From: Variovorax sp. PAMC26660
GTDB taxonomy: Bacteria; Pseudomonadota; Gammaproteobacteria; Burkholderiales; Burkholderiaceae_C
DNA: 64,000 bases
Assembly: GCF_014302995.1 (NCBI RefSeq)
Contig: NZ_CP060295.1
Location: 2,719,501-2,783,500, forward strand
Direction: 5' to 3'
The position numbers and the translations under genes were made by a program. Positions 7,868 through 16,788 of this stretch are shown piece by piece. The notes under the pieces were generated by a model. The model was not told where the DNA came from, searched no databases, and saw nothing but the letters and a program-made list of their open reading frames with translations. Numbering within the stretch: the first letter of the stretch is position 1; each line of letters opens with the position of its first letter.

Positions 7868-8677
7868 ATGTCTGACCCTACATCTCCCCTGCTGCCGCAG
7901 CCTGTTCCAAACGGCTCAGATTCAACTCCGTCTGCGCCTCACGCCGCCAACGCTTCCCCTCAAGATTCCGGCGAAAGCGGTGTGGTCTCCCTGCCTACTC
8001 CGGCCACTCCGGTGTCAGGTGGCGCCCCAATCCCGCCGCCAGTCTTGCCGCTTCAAGTCCATGCAGCACCGTCACTCGACGCAGTTGTGGTTGTTGCGCC
8101 TGCGGTACCCCCAATTCCCGTGTTGCCTTTTGGGGTGTTGAACGCGAAGCAAACGGCGAAGAAGCTCAACAAAGCAGTCGAGGACACCATCGCGATGCGC
8201 AAGCATCTCTGGCCAGACGTCAGCGATGACATGCTATGGCTAATCGGCGACAGCAAGAAAAAGGGCTTTTCCCCTATACCCCGTCCGGTTCCGATCTTGA
8301 TGAACATGATCGGTGATGCCTCAAAGCATGTCAGTTCGAAGTCGGTGCCAGCAGGCCGCTCCTACCTAGTGTTGTGGTGCCGAGTATTCGGCGAAGCGGT
8401 GGTGAAGATTGACAACGAGATGGTTGCTGCATCGGAGGCGGGCTATTTGGGTGAGAGGAGCGTCTCTACGTGGCGCGAACACATGCGCGTGCTTAAGGAG
8501 TTGGGTTTTATCGACTATCGGCCTGGGGCCGCAGGTCCTATGCACTTCATTCTTCTGTTGAACCCCTACAAGGTCGCGATGCAGTTGCGGGCCAAAAAAT
8601 GGATTCAAGAGGTTCAGTACACCGCCCTGTTCCACCGCGCACAAGAGATTGGTGCGGGCCCGGAACTCGATGCATGA
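7868..8677 (+). CDS. Proline-rich N-terminus plus winged-helix-like domain; possible regulator or replication initiator
   Basis: The protein has 269 residues. Residues 1-105 are low-complexity Pro/Ala/Ser (MSDPTSPLLPQPVP onwards). Residues 106-255 look globular: FGVLNAKQTAKKLNKAVEDT, then SYLVLWCRVFGEAVVKIDNE and SVSTWREHMRVLKELGFIDY, which reads like a winged helix-turn-helix (recognition helix STWREHMRVLKELG, then a beta wing). The start ATG 7868 is preceded by an A-rich segment. The long upstream region with a palindrome and repeated words suggests a site-specific DNA-binding protein. Replication initiator and plasmid-type regulator are the two options; neither is proven. Confidence 0.55.
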   Translation: MSDPTSPLLPQPVPNGSDSTPSAPHAANASPQDSGESGVVSLPTPATPVSGGAPIPPPVLPLQVHAAPSLDAVVVVAPAVPPIPVLPFGVLNAKQTAKKLNKAVEDTIAMRKHLWPDVSDDMLWLIGDSKKKGFSPIPRPVPILMNMIGDASKHVSSKSVPAGRSYLVLWCRVFGEAVVKIDNEMVAASEAGYLGERSVSTWREHMRVLKELGFIDYRPGAAGPMHFILLLNPYKVAMQLRAKKWIQEVQYTALFHRAQEIGAGPELDA

Positions 8678-8686
8678 GGTGGGCGT

Positions 8687-8959
8687 ATGGCTGCGTTCAA
8701 CAAGGCGGAGTTTTGGCGGGAGCTTAATGCGACTGACGAAGACTTCATCCGTAAAAAACATGCCTCGGGCGGGTATAGCCCTGCAAAGCACCGAGAGGTG
8801 ACGGCTTGGATCAAGCTTCGGGATGAGCAAAAGCGCGAGGATCGAGAAGTCGCACAACACCGGGTGGTGGTGAGTTCCGCAAACACTCAGAAATACGCGG
8901 CCATGATCGTCGCAATAGTTACTGTGGGAGGGGTGGCCTTTGGCTATCTGTTTAAGTAA
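8687..8959 (+). CDS. Small tail-anchored membrane protein
   Basis: The protein has 90 residues. The N-terminal two thirds are charged and helical (TAWIKLRDEQKREDREVAQH), and residues 69-88 form one membrane segment (YAAMIVAIVTVGGVAFGYLF). The start follows the preceding stop by 9 bp, with GAGG as ribosome-binding site. It is the last gene of the island, ending 35 bp before attR. No family recognised. Confidence 0.6.
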   Translation: MAAFNKAEFWRELNATDEDFIRKKHASGGYSPAKHREVTAWIKLRDEQKREDREVAQHRVVVSSANTQKYAAMIVAIVTVGGVAFGYLFK

Positions 8960-8991
8960 CTAGCTCACAACTTTCGGGGTCTTTAGTCTTC

Positions 8992-9004
8992 ATCATCAGC
9001 AGGC
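8992..9004. other. attR: right junction of the comM island
   Basis: ATCATCAGCAGGC matches the attL block except for two positions. To its right the 5' part of comM begins; to its left is element DNA (CACAACTTTCGGGGTCTTTA) that would lie directly upstream of the integrase in the excised circle. The minus-strand comM frame runs 14 codons into the element before a stop at 8952. Confidence 0.8.
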
Positions 9005-9683
9005 TGTGGCCGCCGGCCGCGGCAATCTCCAGCGCGCGCTTGGCGCCCGTGTGTCCCTTGACGTCGGCCAGGTCGGCATAAAGCGGTGCGATCACGCCGG
9101 ATGCGGCGTGCACCCGTGCCCAGCCGTCGTCCGGCGCATCGGGGAGTTGCACGGCGGCATCACTGTCGACGATGAATTGCCGCACCACGTCCAGCAGATG
9201 CCGGGCGCCATACACCTCGCCGCCCGGGACCAGCGCGGCCTCTTGCGCACTGTCCATGGGCAGCACGAGCCGCGTTGCCACGCCACGCGTGTGCAGGGCC
9301 AGCGCCATCGCCAGGGTGCCGCGCACGGGGCGCAGTTCGCCCGAAAGGGACAGCTCCCCGGCGAACTCGTGACCGGCGAGCCGGGCGCTGTCGATCTGCC
9401 CGCTGGCCGCGAGGATGCCGAGCGCAATCGGCAAGTCGAAGCGGCCCGAGTCCTTGGGCAGATCGGCCGGCGCGAGATTGACGACGATTTTTTTGTTGTT
9501 CGGAAATTCCAGCCCCGCGTTCTGGATCGCCGAGCGCACCCGCTCGCGGGCTTCCTTGACTTCGGTTTCCACCAGGCCGACCAGCGTGAAGCTGGGCAGG
9601 CCGTTCGCCAGATGCACCTCGACCGTGACACTGGCTGCTTCCAGCCCTAGCAAAGCGCGGCTTTGCACCAAAGACAGACTCAT
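8994..9683 (-). pseudogene. comM: comM (yifB) 5' portion
   Basis: About 230 residues from ATG 9683, which has a good ribosome-binding site (GGGAGAAG). They comprise the N-terminal MSLSLVQSRALLGLEAASV, the ribosomal-S5-like domain (GLPSFTLVGLVETEVKEARE, NLAPADLPKDSGRFDLPIAL) and the lead-in to the ATPase (DVKGHTGAKRALEIAAAGGH). The ORF stops at 8952 after fusing to element DNA and therefore lacks Walker A and B; no ATPase activity is possible. It is transcribed divergently from the porin-glnK-amtB operon. Confidence 0.92.
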
Positions 9684-9838
9684 TCTTCTCCCTCTCCCCA
9701 AGATGGTGCGCCCATCTTTCTCATGCCCGGTGTGGTGCAGCGCACGGGCTTCTGCAACCACTCGAAACATCCGTTGTAGCGAATTGGCTCCCAACTCGGG
9801 CCACGGCCATCGCCTTGAGGGGCCGTATTCGTGCACTT

Positions 9839-9854
9839 TGGCACGCTCCCTGCT
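9839..9854 (+). promoter_or_regulatory. Sigma-54 promoter for porin-glnK-amtB
   Basis: TGGCACG-CTCC-CTGCT matches the -24/-12 consensus TGGCACG-N4-TTGCW except for one T-to-C change, with the required GG-to-GC spacing. It lies 44 bp before the porin start. glnK-amtB operons are classic NtrC/sigma-54 targets, so nitrogen-limitation control is expected. A clear NtrC dyad was not found; the TGCACC-rich sequence near 9730-9760 is only a weak candidate. Confidence 0.8.
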
Positions 9855-9897
9855 TTGGGGGTCATCAGGTTCCACAACACTTGCGAGGAGTTTCCCG

Positions 9898-11179
<1,282 letters not shown>

Positions 11180-11208
11180 CCGAGTCCTGGCACGAAAGAA
11201 CAACGATT

Positions 11209-12639
11209 ATGAAAAAACTGCTTGTCTCTCTTGCGCTCGGTTTGAGCGTGTTGGCCGCCGGCACCACCGGCTTTGCGCAAACGCCCGCAGCGGCCACGGC
11301 CGAAGCGCCGGCCGCTTCGGCACCGGCTGCGGCTGCTCCCGCAGCGCCGGCCGCGCCAGCAGCCGCCACCGACGCGGCGCCCGCTGCTGCGGCACCCGCC
11401 GCCGCACCGGCACCGAAGATCGACTCCGGCGACACCGCCTGGATGCTGACCTCGACCCTGCTCGTGATCCTGATGACCATCCCCGGCCTGGCGCTGTTCT
11501 ACGGTGGCCTGGGCCGCTCGAAGAACATGCTGTCGGTGCTGATGCAGGTCTTCGTGATCTTCTCGCTCATCAGCATCCTGTGGGCCGTCTACGGCTACAG
11601 CATCGCCTTCTCGGGTGACGGCAACTTCTTTGGAGGATTCGACAAGATCTTCATGAAGGGCATCACGCAGGAAACCTTCGGTGCGCTGACGACCATTCCT
11701 GAATACGTGTTCGTTGCTTTCCAGGGCACCTTCGCGGCCATCACCGTGGCGCTGATCGTCGGCGCGTTCGCAGAGCGCGCCAAGTTCTCCGCCGTGCTGC
11801 TGTTCTCGGTGCTGTGGTTCACCTTCAGCTACGTGCCGATCGCCCACATCGTGTGGGGCGGCGGCCTGCTGGGCAAGGACGGCGCGCTCGACTTCGCTGG
11901 CGGCACCGTGGTGCACATCAACGCCGGTGTGGCCGGTCTGGTCGGTGCCTACATGGTCGGCAAGCGCGTCGGCTACGGCAAGGAAGCGTTCACGCCTCAC
12001 TCGCTCACGCTCACCATGGTCGGCGCTTCGCTGCTGTGGGTCGGCTGGTTCGGCTTCAACGCCGGCTCGGCGGGTGCTGCCAACGCCGTTGCCGGCCTGG
12101 CCTTCATCAACACGGTGCTTGCCACCGCTGCCGCCGCGCTGTCGTGGATCCTGGGTGAAAGCCTGCACAAGGGCAAGGCCTCGATGCTGGGCGCTGCGTC
12201 CGGTGCCGTTGCCGGCCTGGTGGCGGTAACGCCTGCTGCCGGTTTCATCGGCCCGATGGGTTCGATCGTGCTCGGCCTGCTGGCTGGCCTGGTCTGCCTG
12301 TGGGGTGTCGGTGGCCTCAAGCGCATGCTGGGCGCCGATGACGCGTTCGACGTGTTCGGCGTGCACGGCGTGGGCGGCATCCTGGGTGCCATCCTGACCG
12401 GCGTGTTCGCAGCCAAGGGCCTGGGCGGCACCGGCGGCGCAACGCCCGACACCTTCGCAATGGGCGCACAGGTCTGGATCCAGATCAAGAGCGTGGCGCT
12501 CACGATCGTGTGGTCGGGCGTGGTGGCGTTCATCGCCTTCAAGATTGCCGACCTCACCATCGGCCTGCGTGTGTCGGAAGAAGAAGAGCGCGAAGGCCTC
12601 GACATTTCTTCCCACGGCGAAACTGCCTACAACCGTTGA
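11209..12639 (+). CDS. amtB: Ammonium transporter AmtB with Ala/Pro-rich N-terminal extension
   Basis: The protein has 476 residues. A signal peptide (to about FAQ) is followed by an Ala/Pro-only linker of about 45 residues and then the 11-helix Amt core beginning DSGDTAWMLTSTLLVILMTI. Family hallmarks include PGLALFYGGLGRSKN, SYVPIAHIVWGGG, GGTVVHINAGVAGLVGA (pore His) and DAFDVFGVHGVGG (second pore His). It imports ammonium and is blocked by GlnK. The long low-complexity periplasmic linker exceeds what is usual in E. coli AmtB. Confidence 0.95.
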   Translation: MKKLLVSLALGLSVLAAGTTGFAQTPAAATAEAPAASAPAAAAPAAPAAPAAATDAAPAAAAPAAAPAPKIDSGDTAWMLTSTLLVILMTIPGLALFYGGLGRSKNMLSVLMQVFVIFSLISILWAVYGYSIAFSGDGNFFGGFDKIFMKGITQETFGALTTIPEYVFVAFQGTFAAITVALIVGAFAERAKFSAVLLFSVLWFTFSYVPIAHIVWGGGLLGKDGALDFAGGTVVHINAGVAGLVGAYMVGKRVGYGKEAFTPHSLTLTMVGASLLWVGWFGFNAGSAGAANAVAGLAFINTVLATAAAALSWILGESLHKGKASMLGAASGAVAGLVAVTPAAGFIGPMGSIVLGLLAGLVCLWGVGGLKRMLGADDAFDVFGVHGVGGILGAILTGVFAAKGLGGTGGATPDTFAMGAQVWIQIKSVALTIVWSGVVAFIAFKIADLTIGLRVSEEEEREGLDISSHGETAYNR

Positions 12640-12758
12640 TCCGCAACTGCGGGGCCGCCTTCGGGTGGTCCCGCAGCCAGATGGATGACCACCATCCTTT
12701 CTTACAAGAACAAATCTTCGTAACGAGTTTTTCAAGCGAGAGTCTCCTTTGGATGTTC

Positions 12759-12795
12759 AGCCCGCGAGCGCTTCGGCGCCAGCGGGCTTTTTTTT
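12759..12795 (+). terminator. Rho-independent terminator of the glnK-amtB operon
   Basis: AGCCCGC (12759-12765) pairs with GCGGGCT (12782-12788), followed immediately by an eight-base T run. The stem-loop is in the plus-strand orientation and about 120 bp after the amtB stop. It lies only about 40 bp before the SMP-30 gene start. Confidence 0.85.
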
Positions 12796-12835
12796 GCCCG
12801 CGGCTTCAATGGCCGGGGGCACAATCGACGACACC

Positions 12836-13768
12836 ATGTGGACCTCCATCGAAGACAGCCTTTGCGAACTGGGTGAATCGCCGTTCTGGCATCCGCAGGA
12901 ACGCGCCCTCTACTGGCTCGACATTCCCGGCCGGGCCGTGCTGCGCACGCGCGGCGACATCGGCACGCCGTCCGCCACCGTCGAGCGATGGCCGTTGCCG
13001 ACCGAGCCCGGCTGCATGGCGCCCGCGCGCAGCGGCGGCCTCGTGATCGCGTTGCGCGACGGCATTTACCGCGCACGTGAATGGGGTGGCGAACTGGTCG
13101 TGATGGCGCGCGTGGAGCACGACGTGCGCACCATGCGTTTCAACGACGGCAAGTGCGATGCGCTGGGGCGTTTCTGGGGCGGCTCGCTCAACGAGGCGAA
13201 GGACCGCGCCAACGCAGCCCTCTATTGCTTCGATGCGCGCAGCGATACCGGCATCTCGCCCAACATCACGCAGATGGCCAACGAGTCCACCACCGCCAAC
13301 GGCCTGGCGTTCTCGCCCGACGCTCGCACGCTCTACTGGGCCGACACCGCTGCGCATCTGGTGCATGCCTGGGACTGGGATGCCGAGGCCAATTCGCTGT
13401 CGCATGCGCGCGTGTTCCAGCAGTTCAATGCCAAGCCCGAAGGCTGGACGCCCGATTCGCCCTTGCACTACGACGGCCGCCCCGACGGCGCCACCATCGA
13501 CGCTCAGGGGCACTACTGGGTGGCGATGTTCGAGGGCGCGCAACTGTTGCGCTTCGCGCCTTCGGGTGAGCGGGTGGCGTCCATCGCCACGCCGGTGCAG
13601 TGCCCGACCATGCCTTGCTTTGGCGGTGATGACCTGAAGACGCTGTTCGTGACGAGCGCCCGCAAGGGCCGGCCTGCTGCCGAGATCGCGCAGCGTCCGG
13701 CTTCGGGCACGGTGATCTCGATGCGGGTCGACACGCCTGGGTTGCCTGTCAGCTTCTTCGAGGACTAG
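12836..13768 (+). CDS. SMP-30/gluconolactonase-family protein
   Basis: The protein has 310 residues from ATG 12836 (MWTSIEDSLCELGESPFWHP). It is a six-bladed propeller with family motifs: LGESPFWHPQERALYWLDIP (metal-binding Glu), MRFNDGKCDALGRFWGGSLN, STTANGLAFSPDARTLYWAD and PDGATIDAQGHYWVAMFEG. Members hydrolyse sugar lactones using a divalent metal. Substrate unknown; no sugar dehydrogenase is adjacent. An upstream in-frame ATG (12809) would overlap the preceding terminator and is less likely. Confidence 0.88.
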   Translation: MWTSIEDSLCELGESPFWHPQERALYWLDIPGRAVLRTRGDIGTPSATVERWPLPTEPGCMAPARSGGLVIALRDGIYRAREWGGELVVMARVEHDVRTMRFNDGKCDALGRFWGGSLNEAKDRANAALYCFDARSDTGISPNITQMANESTTANGLAFSPDARTLYWADTAAHLVHAWDWDAEANSLSHARVFQQFNAKPEGWTPDSPLHYDGRPDGATIDAQGHYWVAMFEGAQLLRFAPSGERVASIATPVQCPTMPCFGGDDLKTLFVTSARKGRPAAEIAQRPASGTVISMRVDTPGLPVSFFED

Positions 13769-13804
13769 GGTGGGGCTTTGCCTTTCCGTTCGTCGTTCTA
13801 TGCG

Positions 13805-14080
13805 CTGCTGTTCAGGGCGTCGCTCCCGCCGACACGGTGCTCTTTTTCGCGAATGTCCCCCGCTTCGCTCCTCCTTTATTTCGCGAAAAAGAGCCCCGTA
13901 TCGACGTGAGCGTTGGACAGAGTGGTCGTTGATCGCCGATCACCAGCAGCGTGTCCATGTGCGAATGACGCCAGGTGCTCCCCGCAGCGAAATAAAGGAG
14001 GAGCGAAGCGGGGGACATTCGCGGAGGGGAGCACCTGGTGTCATTCGCACGCGCCCCGAACAGCAGTGCCCAAAAAACAA
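13805..14080. repeat. Double-hairpin dispersed repeat, copy 1
   Basis: Hairpin A has 15-bp perfect arms GCTCTTTTTCGCGAA (13839-13853) and its complement (13880-13894). Hairpin B has 24-bp arms with one mismatch (13960-13983 and 14026-14049). The 34-base inner segment of A (13850-13883) is the exact reverse complement of that of B (13988-14021). The ends form a 15-bp inverted repeat CTGCTGTTCAGGGCG/CGCCCCGAACAGCAG. Other copies are at 19727-19975 and 60518-60790 (inverted). It fills the gap between the SMP-30 gene and the LysR gene; no ORF in it is real. Confidence 0.9.
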
Positions 14081-14119
14081 GCAACCCGCAGCACGACACG
14101 CGATGGTGCAGTAAACCCC

Positions 14120-15004
14120 ATGGCTCTGCAGCACATCCCGCCGATCCAGTGCTTGTTGACCTTCGAGGCCGTGGCCCGATTGCGCCATGCAGGCCGCGCG
14201 GCCGACGAGCTGTGCGTGACGCCGAGCGCGGTGAGCCACCGCATCCGCCAGCTCGAATCGCACGTGGGCTTCAAGCTCTTCGGCCGTAGCGATTTCAGCC
14301 TGACAGCCGACGGCGCGGCCTACCTTGCGAACGTACGCACCGGCCTTGCGGCGTTGCAGGCCACGCCGCTCGGCAGCAGTGCCGTGCAGCGTGCCACGCG
14401 CCTGCGCATCGCCGTCACGCCGACTTTCAGCCGACAGTTCCTCATGCCCCGGCTGGAACTGTTCCGCAACATCTACCCCGACATCGAACTCGTTCTGCAG
14501 GTGTCGATCCCCTTGCTCGACGTCACCGCCGAGCAGGCCGACCTCGAAGTGCGTTACGGCCCTGGTGCATACGCCGACTGCGAGCATCGCCTCGTGCTCG
14601 AAGAGCAGGTGGTGCCCGCCTGCAGCCCGAGTTATCTCAACGAGTTCGGCCCGTTCACCGGGTTCCGCACGGCGGCTGAGATCGCCAGCGCGCGGTTGAT
14701 CCGCAGCCCGCTCGAACCCTGGGGCACCTGGTTCGCAAGCTGCGGGCTCGATCAGCCCGAGCCGAACATCGGCTCGCAATTCAACGACCTGGGGCTCGTG
14801 TACGACGCGGCCGCCAGCGGCTTCGGCGTGGCGCTGGTGCGGCAGAAGATGGGCGCCGCCTGGTTCGAATCGGGCCGGCTGGTGGCGCTGTCCGACCAGG
14901 CCGTGCCTTCGCCGCACCGGCACTACATCTGCTGGCAGCCCGGCACGCTCGAACGCTGGGAATGTGCGGCCTTTGCCGAGTGGCTGGAACAGAGCCTGCG
15001 CTGA
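14120..15004 (+). CDS. LysR-family regulator, GcvA-like
   Basis: The protein has 294 residues. The N-terminal helix-turn-helix is LLTFEAVARLRHAGRAADEL followed by VTPSAVSHRIRQLESHVGFK. The C-terminal substrate-binding domain (RLRIAVTPTFSRQFLMPRL... DLEVRYGPG) resembles GcvA-type regulators, which bind amino or small organic acids. It lies 265 bp upstream of glcDEF on the same strand, separated by a dispersed repeat. Control of glc genes is possible but unproven, since LysR regulators are usually divergent from their targets. Confidence 0.88.
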   Translation: MALQHIPPIQCLLTFEAVARLRHAGRAADELCVTPSAVSHRIRQLESHVGFKLFGRSDFSLTADGAAYLANVRTGLAALQATPLGSSAVQRATRLRIAVTPTFSRQFLMPRLELFRNIYPDIELVLQVSIPLLDVTAEQADLEVRYGPGAYADCEHRLVLEEQVVPACSPSYLNEFGPFTGFRTAAEIASARLIRSPLEPWGTWFASCGLDQPEPNIGSQFNDLGLVYDAAASGFGVALVRQKMGAAWFESGRLVALSDQAVPSPHRHYICWQPGTLERWECAAFAEWLEQSLR

Positions 15005-15010
15005 CAAGGT

Positions 15011-15120
15011 ATGAATAAACCTACTGCGCGCCCCGATCTCGCACCTGCGGTCCTTACCGTACAGAGTACGGCTGCGGTCCTCGATGCAAGCTCGGCGCGC
15101 TCGCTACGGTTTCTTCACAC
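15011..15120. repeat. 110-bp dispersed repeat, copy 1
   Basis: This segment begins ATGAATAAACCTACTGCGC six bases after the LysR stop and matches 49583-49691 at roughly 85% of positions by eye, including the distal GCTCGCTACGGTTTCTTCAC. A small hairpin CCGTAC-AGA-GTACGG is conserved in the middle. A one-base length difference between the copies shifts the reading frame, so the ATG does not start a conserved peptide. Confidence 0.8.
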
Positions 15121-15268
15121 CTTGTGAGCCGCTGCGAGCGGGGAGGGCGGCAAAGTTCTCTCAAGCGCCACGCAAAAAACCTTCAACCCGAAGGCGCCGC
15201 ATTTCCGTAGAGTGCGGGCATCCACGAGACATTCCGCCAGAAGAAGAGACAAGAAAGAGGCCTGCCGC

Positions 15269-16771
15269 ATGAATGCGCCGCTCACACCCACGTCACACGC
15301 ATCGCTACAGAAAACTGAGCGCCAGTCCCAGGTCGTTCGCGCGCTGCAGGCGCACCTGCCCGCCCACGCGCTGATCTGGCATGAAGAAGACACCACGCCC
15401 TACGAGTGCGACGGCCTCACCGCCTACCGCGCCCGCCCGCTGGTGGTGGCGCTGCCAGAAACCGAGGCGCAGGTGGCCGCCGTGCTCAAGACCTGCCATC
15501 ATCTCGGCGTGCCCGTGGTGGCGCGCGGCGCGGGCACCGGCCTGTCGGGCGGCGCGATGCCGCACACGCTGGGCGTGACGATGTCGCTCGCCAAGTTCAA
15601 CCGCATCCTGAAGATCGATCCGGTGAGCCGCACGGCCGTTGTGCAGTGCGGCGTGCGCAACCTGGCCATCAGCGAGGCGGCCTCGCCCTTCAACCTCTAC
15701 TACGCACCCGATCCATCGAGCCAGATCGCCTGCACCATCGGCGGCAACGTGGCCGAGAACTCGGGCGGCGTGCACTGCCTGAAGTACGGCCTGACGTTGC
15801 ACAATGTGCTGCGCGTGCGCGGCTTCACGGCCGAGGGCGAGCCCATCGAATTCGGCGGCGAAGCGCTCGATGCACCGGGACTCGACCTGCTCGCGCTCGT
15901 CATCGGCAGCGAAGGCATGCTGGCCGTGACCACCGAGGTCACCGTCAAGCTGGTGCCCAAGCCGCAGTTGGCGCGCTGCATCATGGCCAGCTTCGACGAC
16001 GTGCGCAAAGCCGGCGACGCGGTGGCTGCAGTGATCGCCGCCGGCATCATCCCGGCGGGGCTGGAGATGATGGACAAGCCCATGACCGCCGCCGTCGAAG
16101 ACTTCGTGCACGCGGGCTACGACCTCGATGCCGCCGCCATTCTTCTGTGCGAATCCGATGGCACACCCGAAGAGGTGGAAGAAGAAATCGGCCGCATGAG
16201 CGCCGTGCTGCGCGGCTGCGGCGCCACCGCCATCGCGGTGAGCACCAGCGAAGACGAACGCATGAAGTTCTGGAGCGGCCGCAAGAACGCCTTTCCGGCA
16301 TCGGGCCGCATCAGCCCCGACTACATGTGCCTGGACTCCACCATCCCTCGCAAGCGGCTGGCCGACATTCTTCTGGCCATCCAGGAGATGGAGAAGAAAT
16401 ACAACCTGCGCTGCTGCAACGTGTTCCATGCAGGCGACGGCAACCTGCATCCGCTGGTGCTGTTCGATGCCAACGACCCCGACGAGCTGCACCGCTGCGA
16501 GCTGTTCGGCGCCGACATCCTCGAAACCAGCGTCGCGATGGGCGGCACCGTGTCGGGCGAGCATGGCGTGGGCGTGGAGAAGCTCAACAGCATGTGCGTG
16601 CAGTTCACCGCCACCGAGAACGAGCAGATGTTCGGCGTCAAGCGCGCCTTCGATCCGGCCGGCTTGCTGAACCCCGGCAAGGTCATCCCGACGCTGCAGC
16701 GTTGCGCCGAATACGGCAAGCAGGTGGTGCGCGGCGGCAGGCTGCCGCATGCCGATCTGCCGCGTTTCTGA
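15269..16771 (+). CDS. glcD: Glycolate oxidase subunit GlcD (FAD-linked)
   Basis: The protein has 500 residues. The N-terminal PCMH-type FAD domain contains PVVARGAGTGLSGGAMPHTL and IACTIGGNVAENSGGVHCLK; the C-terminal FAD-oxidase domain ends GTVSGEHGVGVEKLNSMCVQ and FDPAGLLNPGKVIP. It oxidises glycolate (or D-lactate-like 2-hydroxy acids) to glyoxylate with GlcE and GlcF, passing electrons to the respiratory chain. It is first in glcDEF, with gaps of 17 and 21 bp. The start ATG 15269 precedes MNAPLTPTSH. Confidence 0.95.
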   Translation: MNAPLTPTSHASLQKTERQSQVVRALQAHLPAHALIWHEEDTTPYECDGLTAYRARPLVVALPETEAQVAAVLKTCHHLGVPVVARGAGTGLSGGAMPHTLGVTMSLAKFNRILKIDPVSRTAVVQCGVRNLAISEAASPFNLYYAPDPSSQIACTIGGNVAENSGGVHCLKYGLTLHNVLRVRGFTAEGEPIEFGGEALDAPGLDLLALVIGSEGMLAVTTEVTVKLVPKPQLARCIMASFDDVRKAGDAVAAVIAAGIIPAGLEMMDKPMTAAVEDFVHAGYDLDAAAILLCESDGTPEEVEEEIGRMSAVLRGCGATAIAVSTSEDERMKFWSGRKNAFPASGRISPDYMCLDSTIPRKRLADILLAIQEMEKKYNLRCCNVFHAGDGNLHPLVLFDANDPDELHRCELFGADILETSVAMGGTVSGEHGVGVEKLNSMCVQFTATENEQMFGVKRAFDPAGLLNPGKVIPTLQRCAEYGKQVVRGGRLPHADLPRF

Positions 16772-16788
16772 AGAGGAGGCACCCGGTC

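Larger units (their letters stand above)
1252..8993. mobile_element. Integrative element of about 7.7 kb in comM, serine-integrase type
   Basis: The element is bounded by the attL/attR blocks and splits comM. By eye its base composition is less GC-rich than its flanks and third-position GC is weaker. It contains a large serine integrase at the left end, two divergent gene groups, a second small serine recombinase and at least six unrecognised genes. No conjugation, partition or plainly recognisable replication gene was seen, so transfer would need help from elsewhere. Insertion in comM resembles the well-known comM-inserted resistance islands of Acinetobacter, but no resistance gene is present. 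Confidence 0.88.

Noticed and set aside
9725..9765. NtrC enhancer site near the glnK promoter
   Set aside because: TGCACC-type half-sites are present, but the second half and the spacing do not match the consensus dyad well enough.
13812..14099. Open frames over the double-hairpin repeats (for example peptides with RECPPLRSSFIS)
   Set aside because: They recur only because the DNA repeats recur. They are read in several frames and on both strands, so they are not genes.
15011..15127. Short peptide starting MNKPTARPDLA in the 110-bp repeat
   Set aside because: The second copy shares only the first part. A one-base length change shifts the frame, so it is not conserved as protein.
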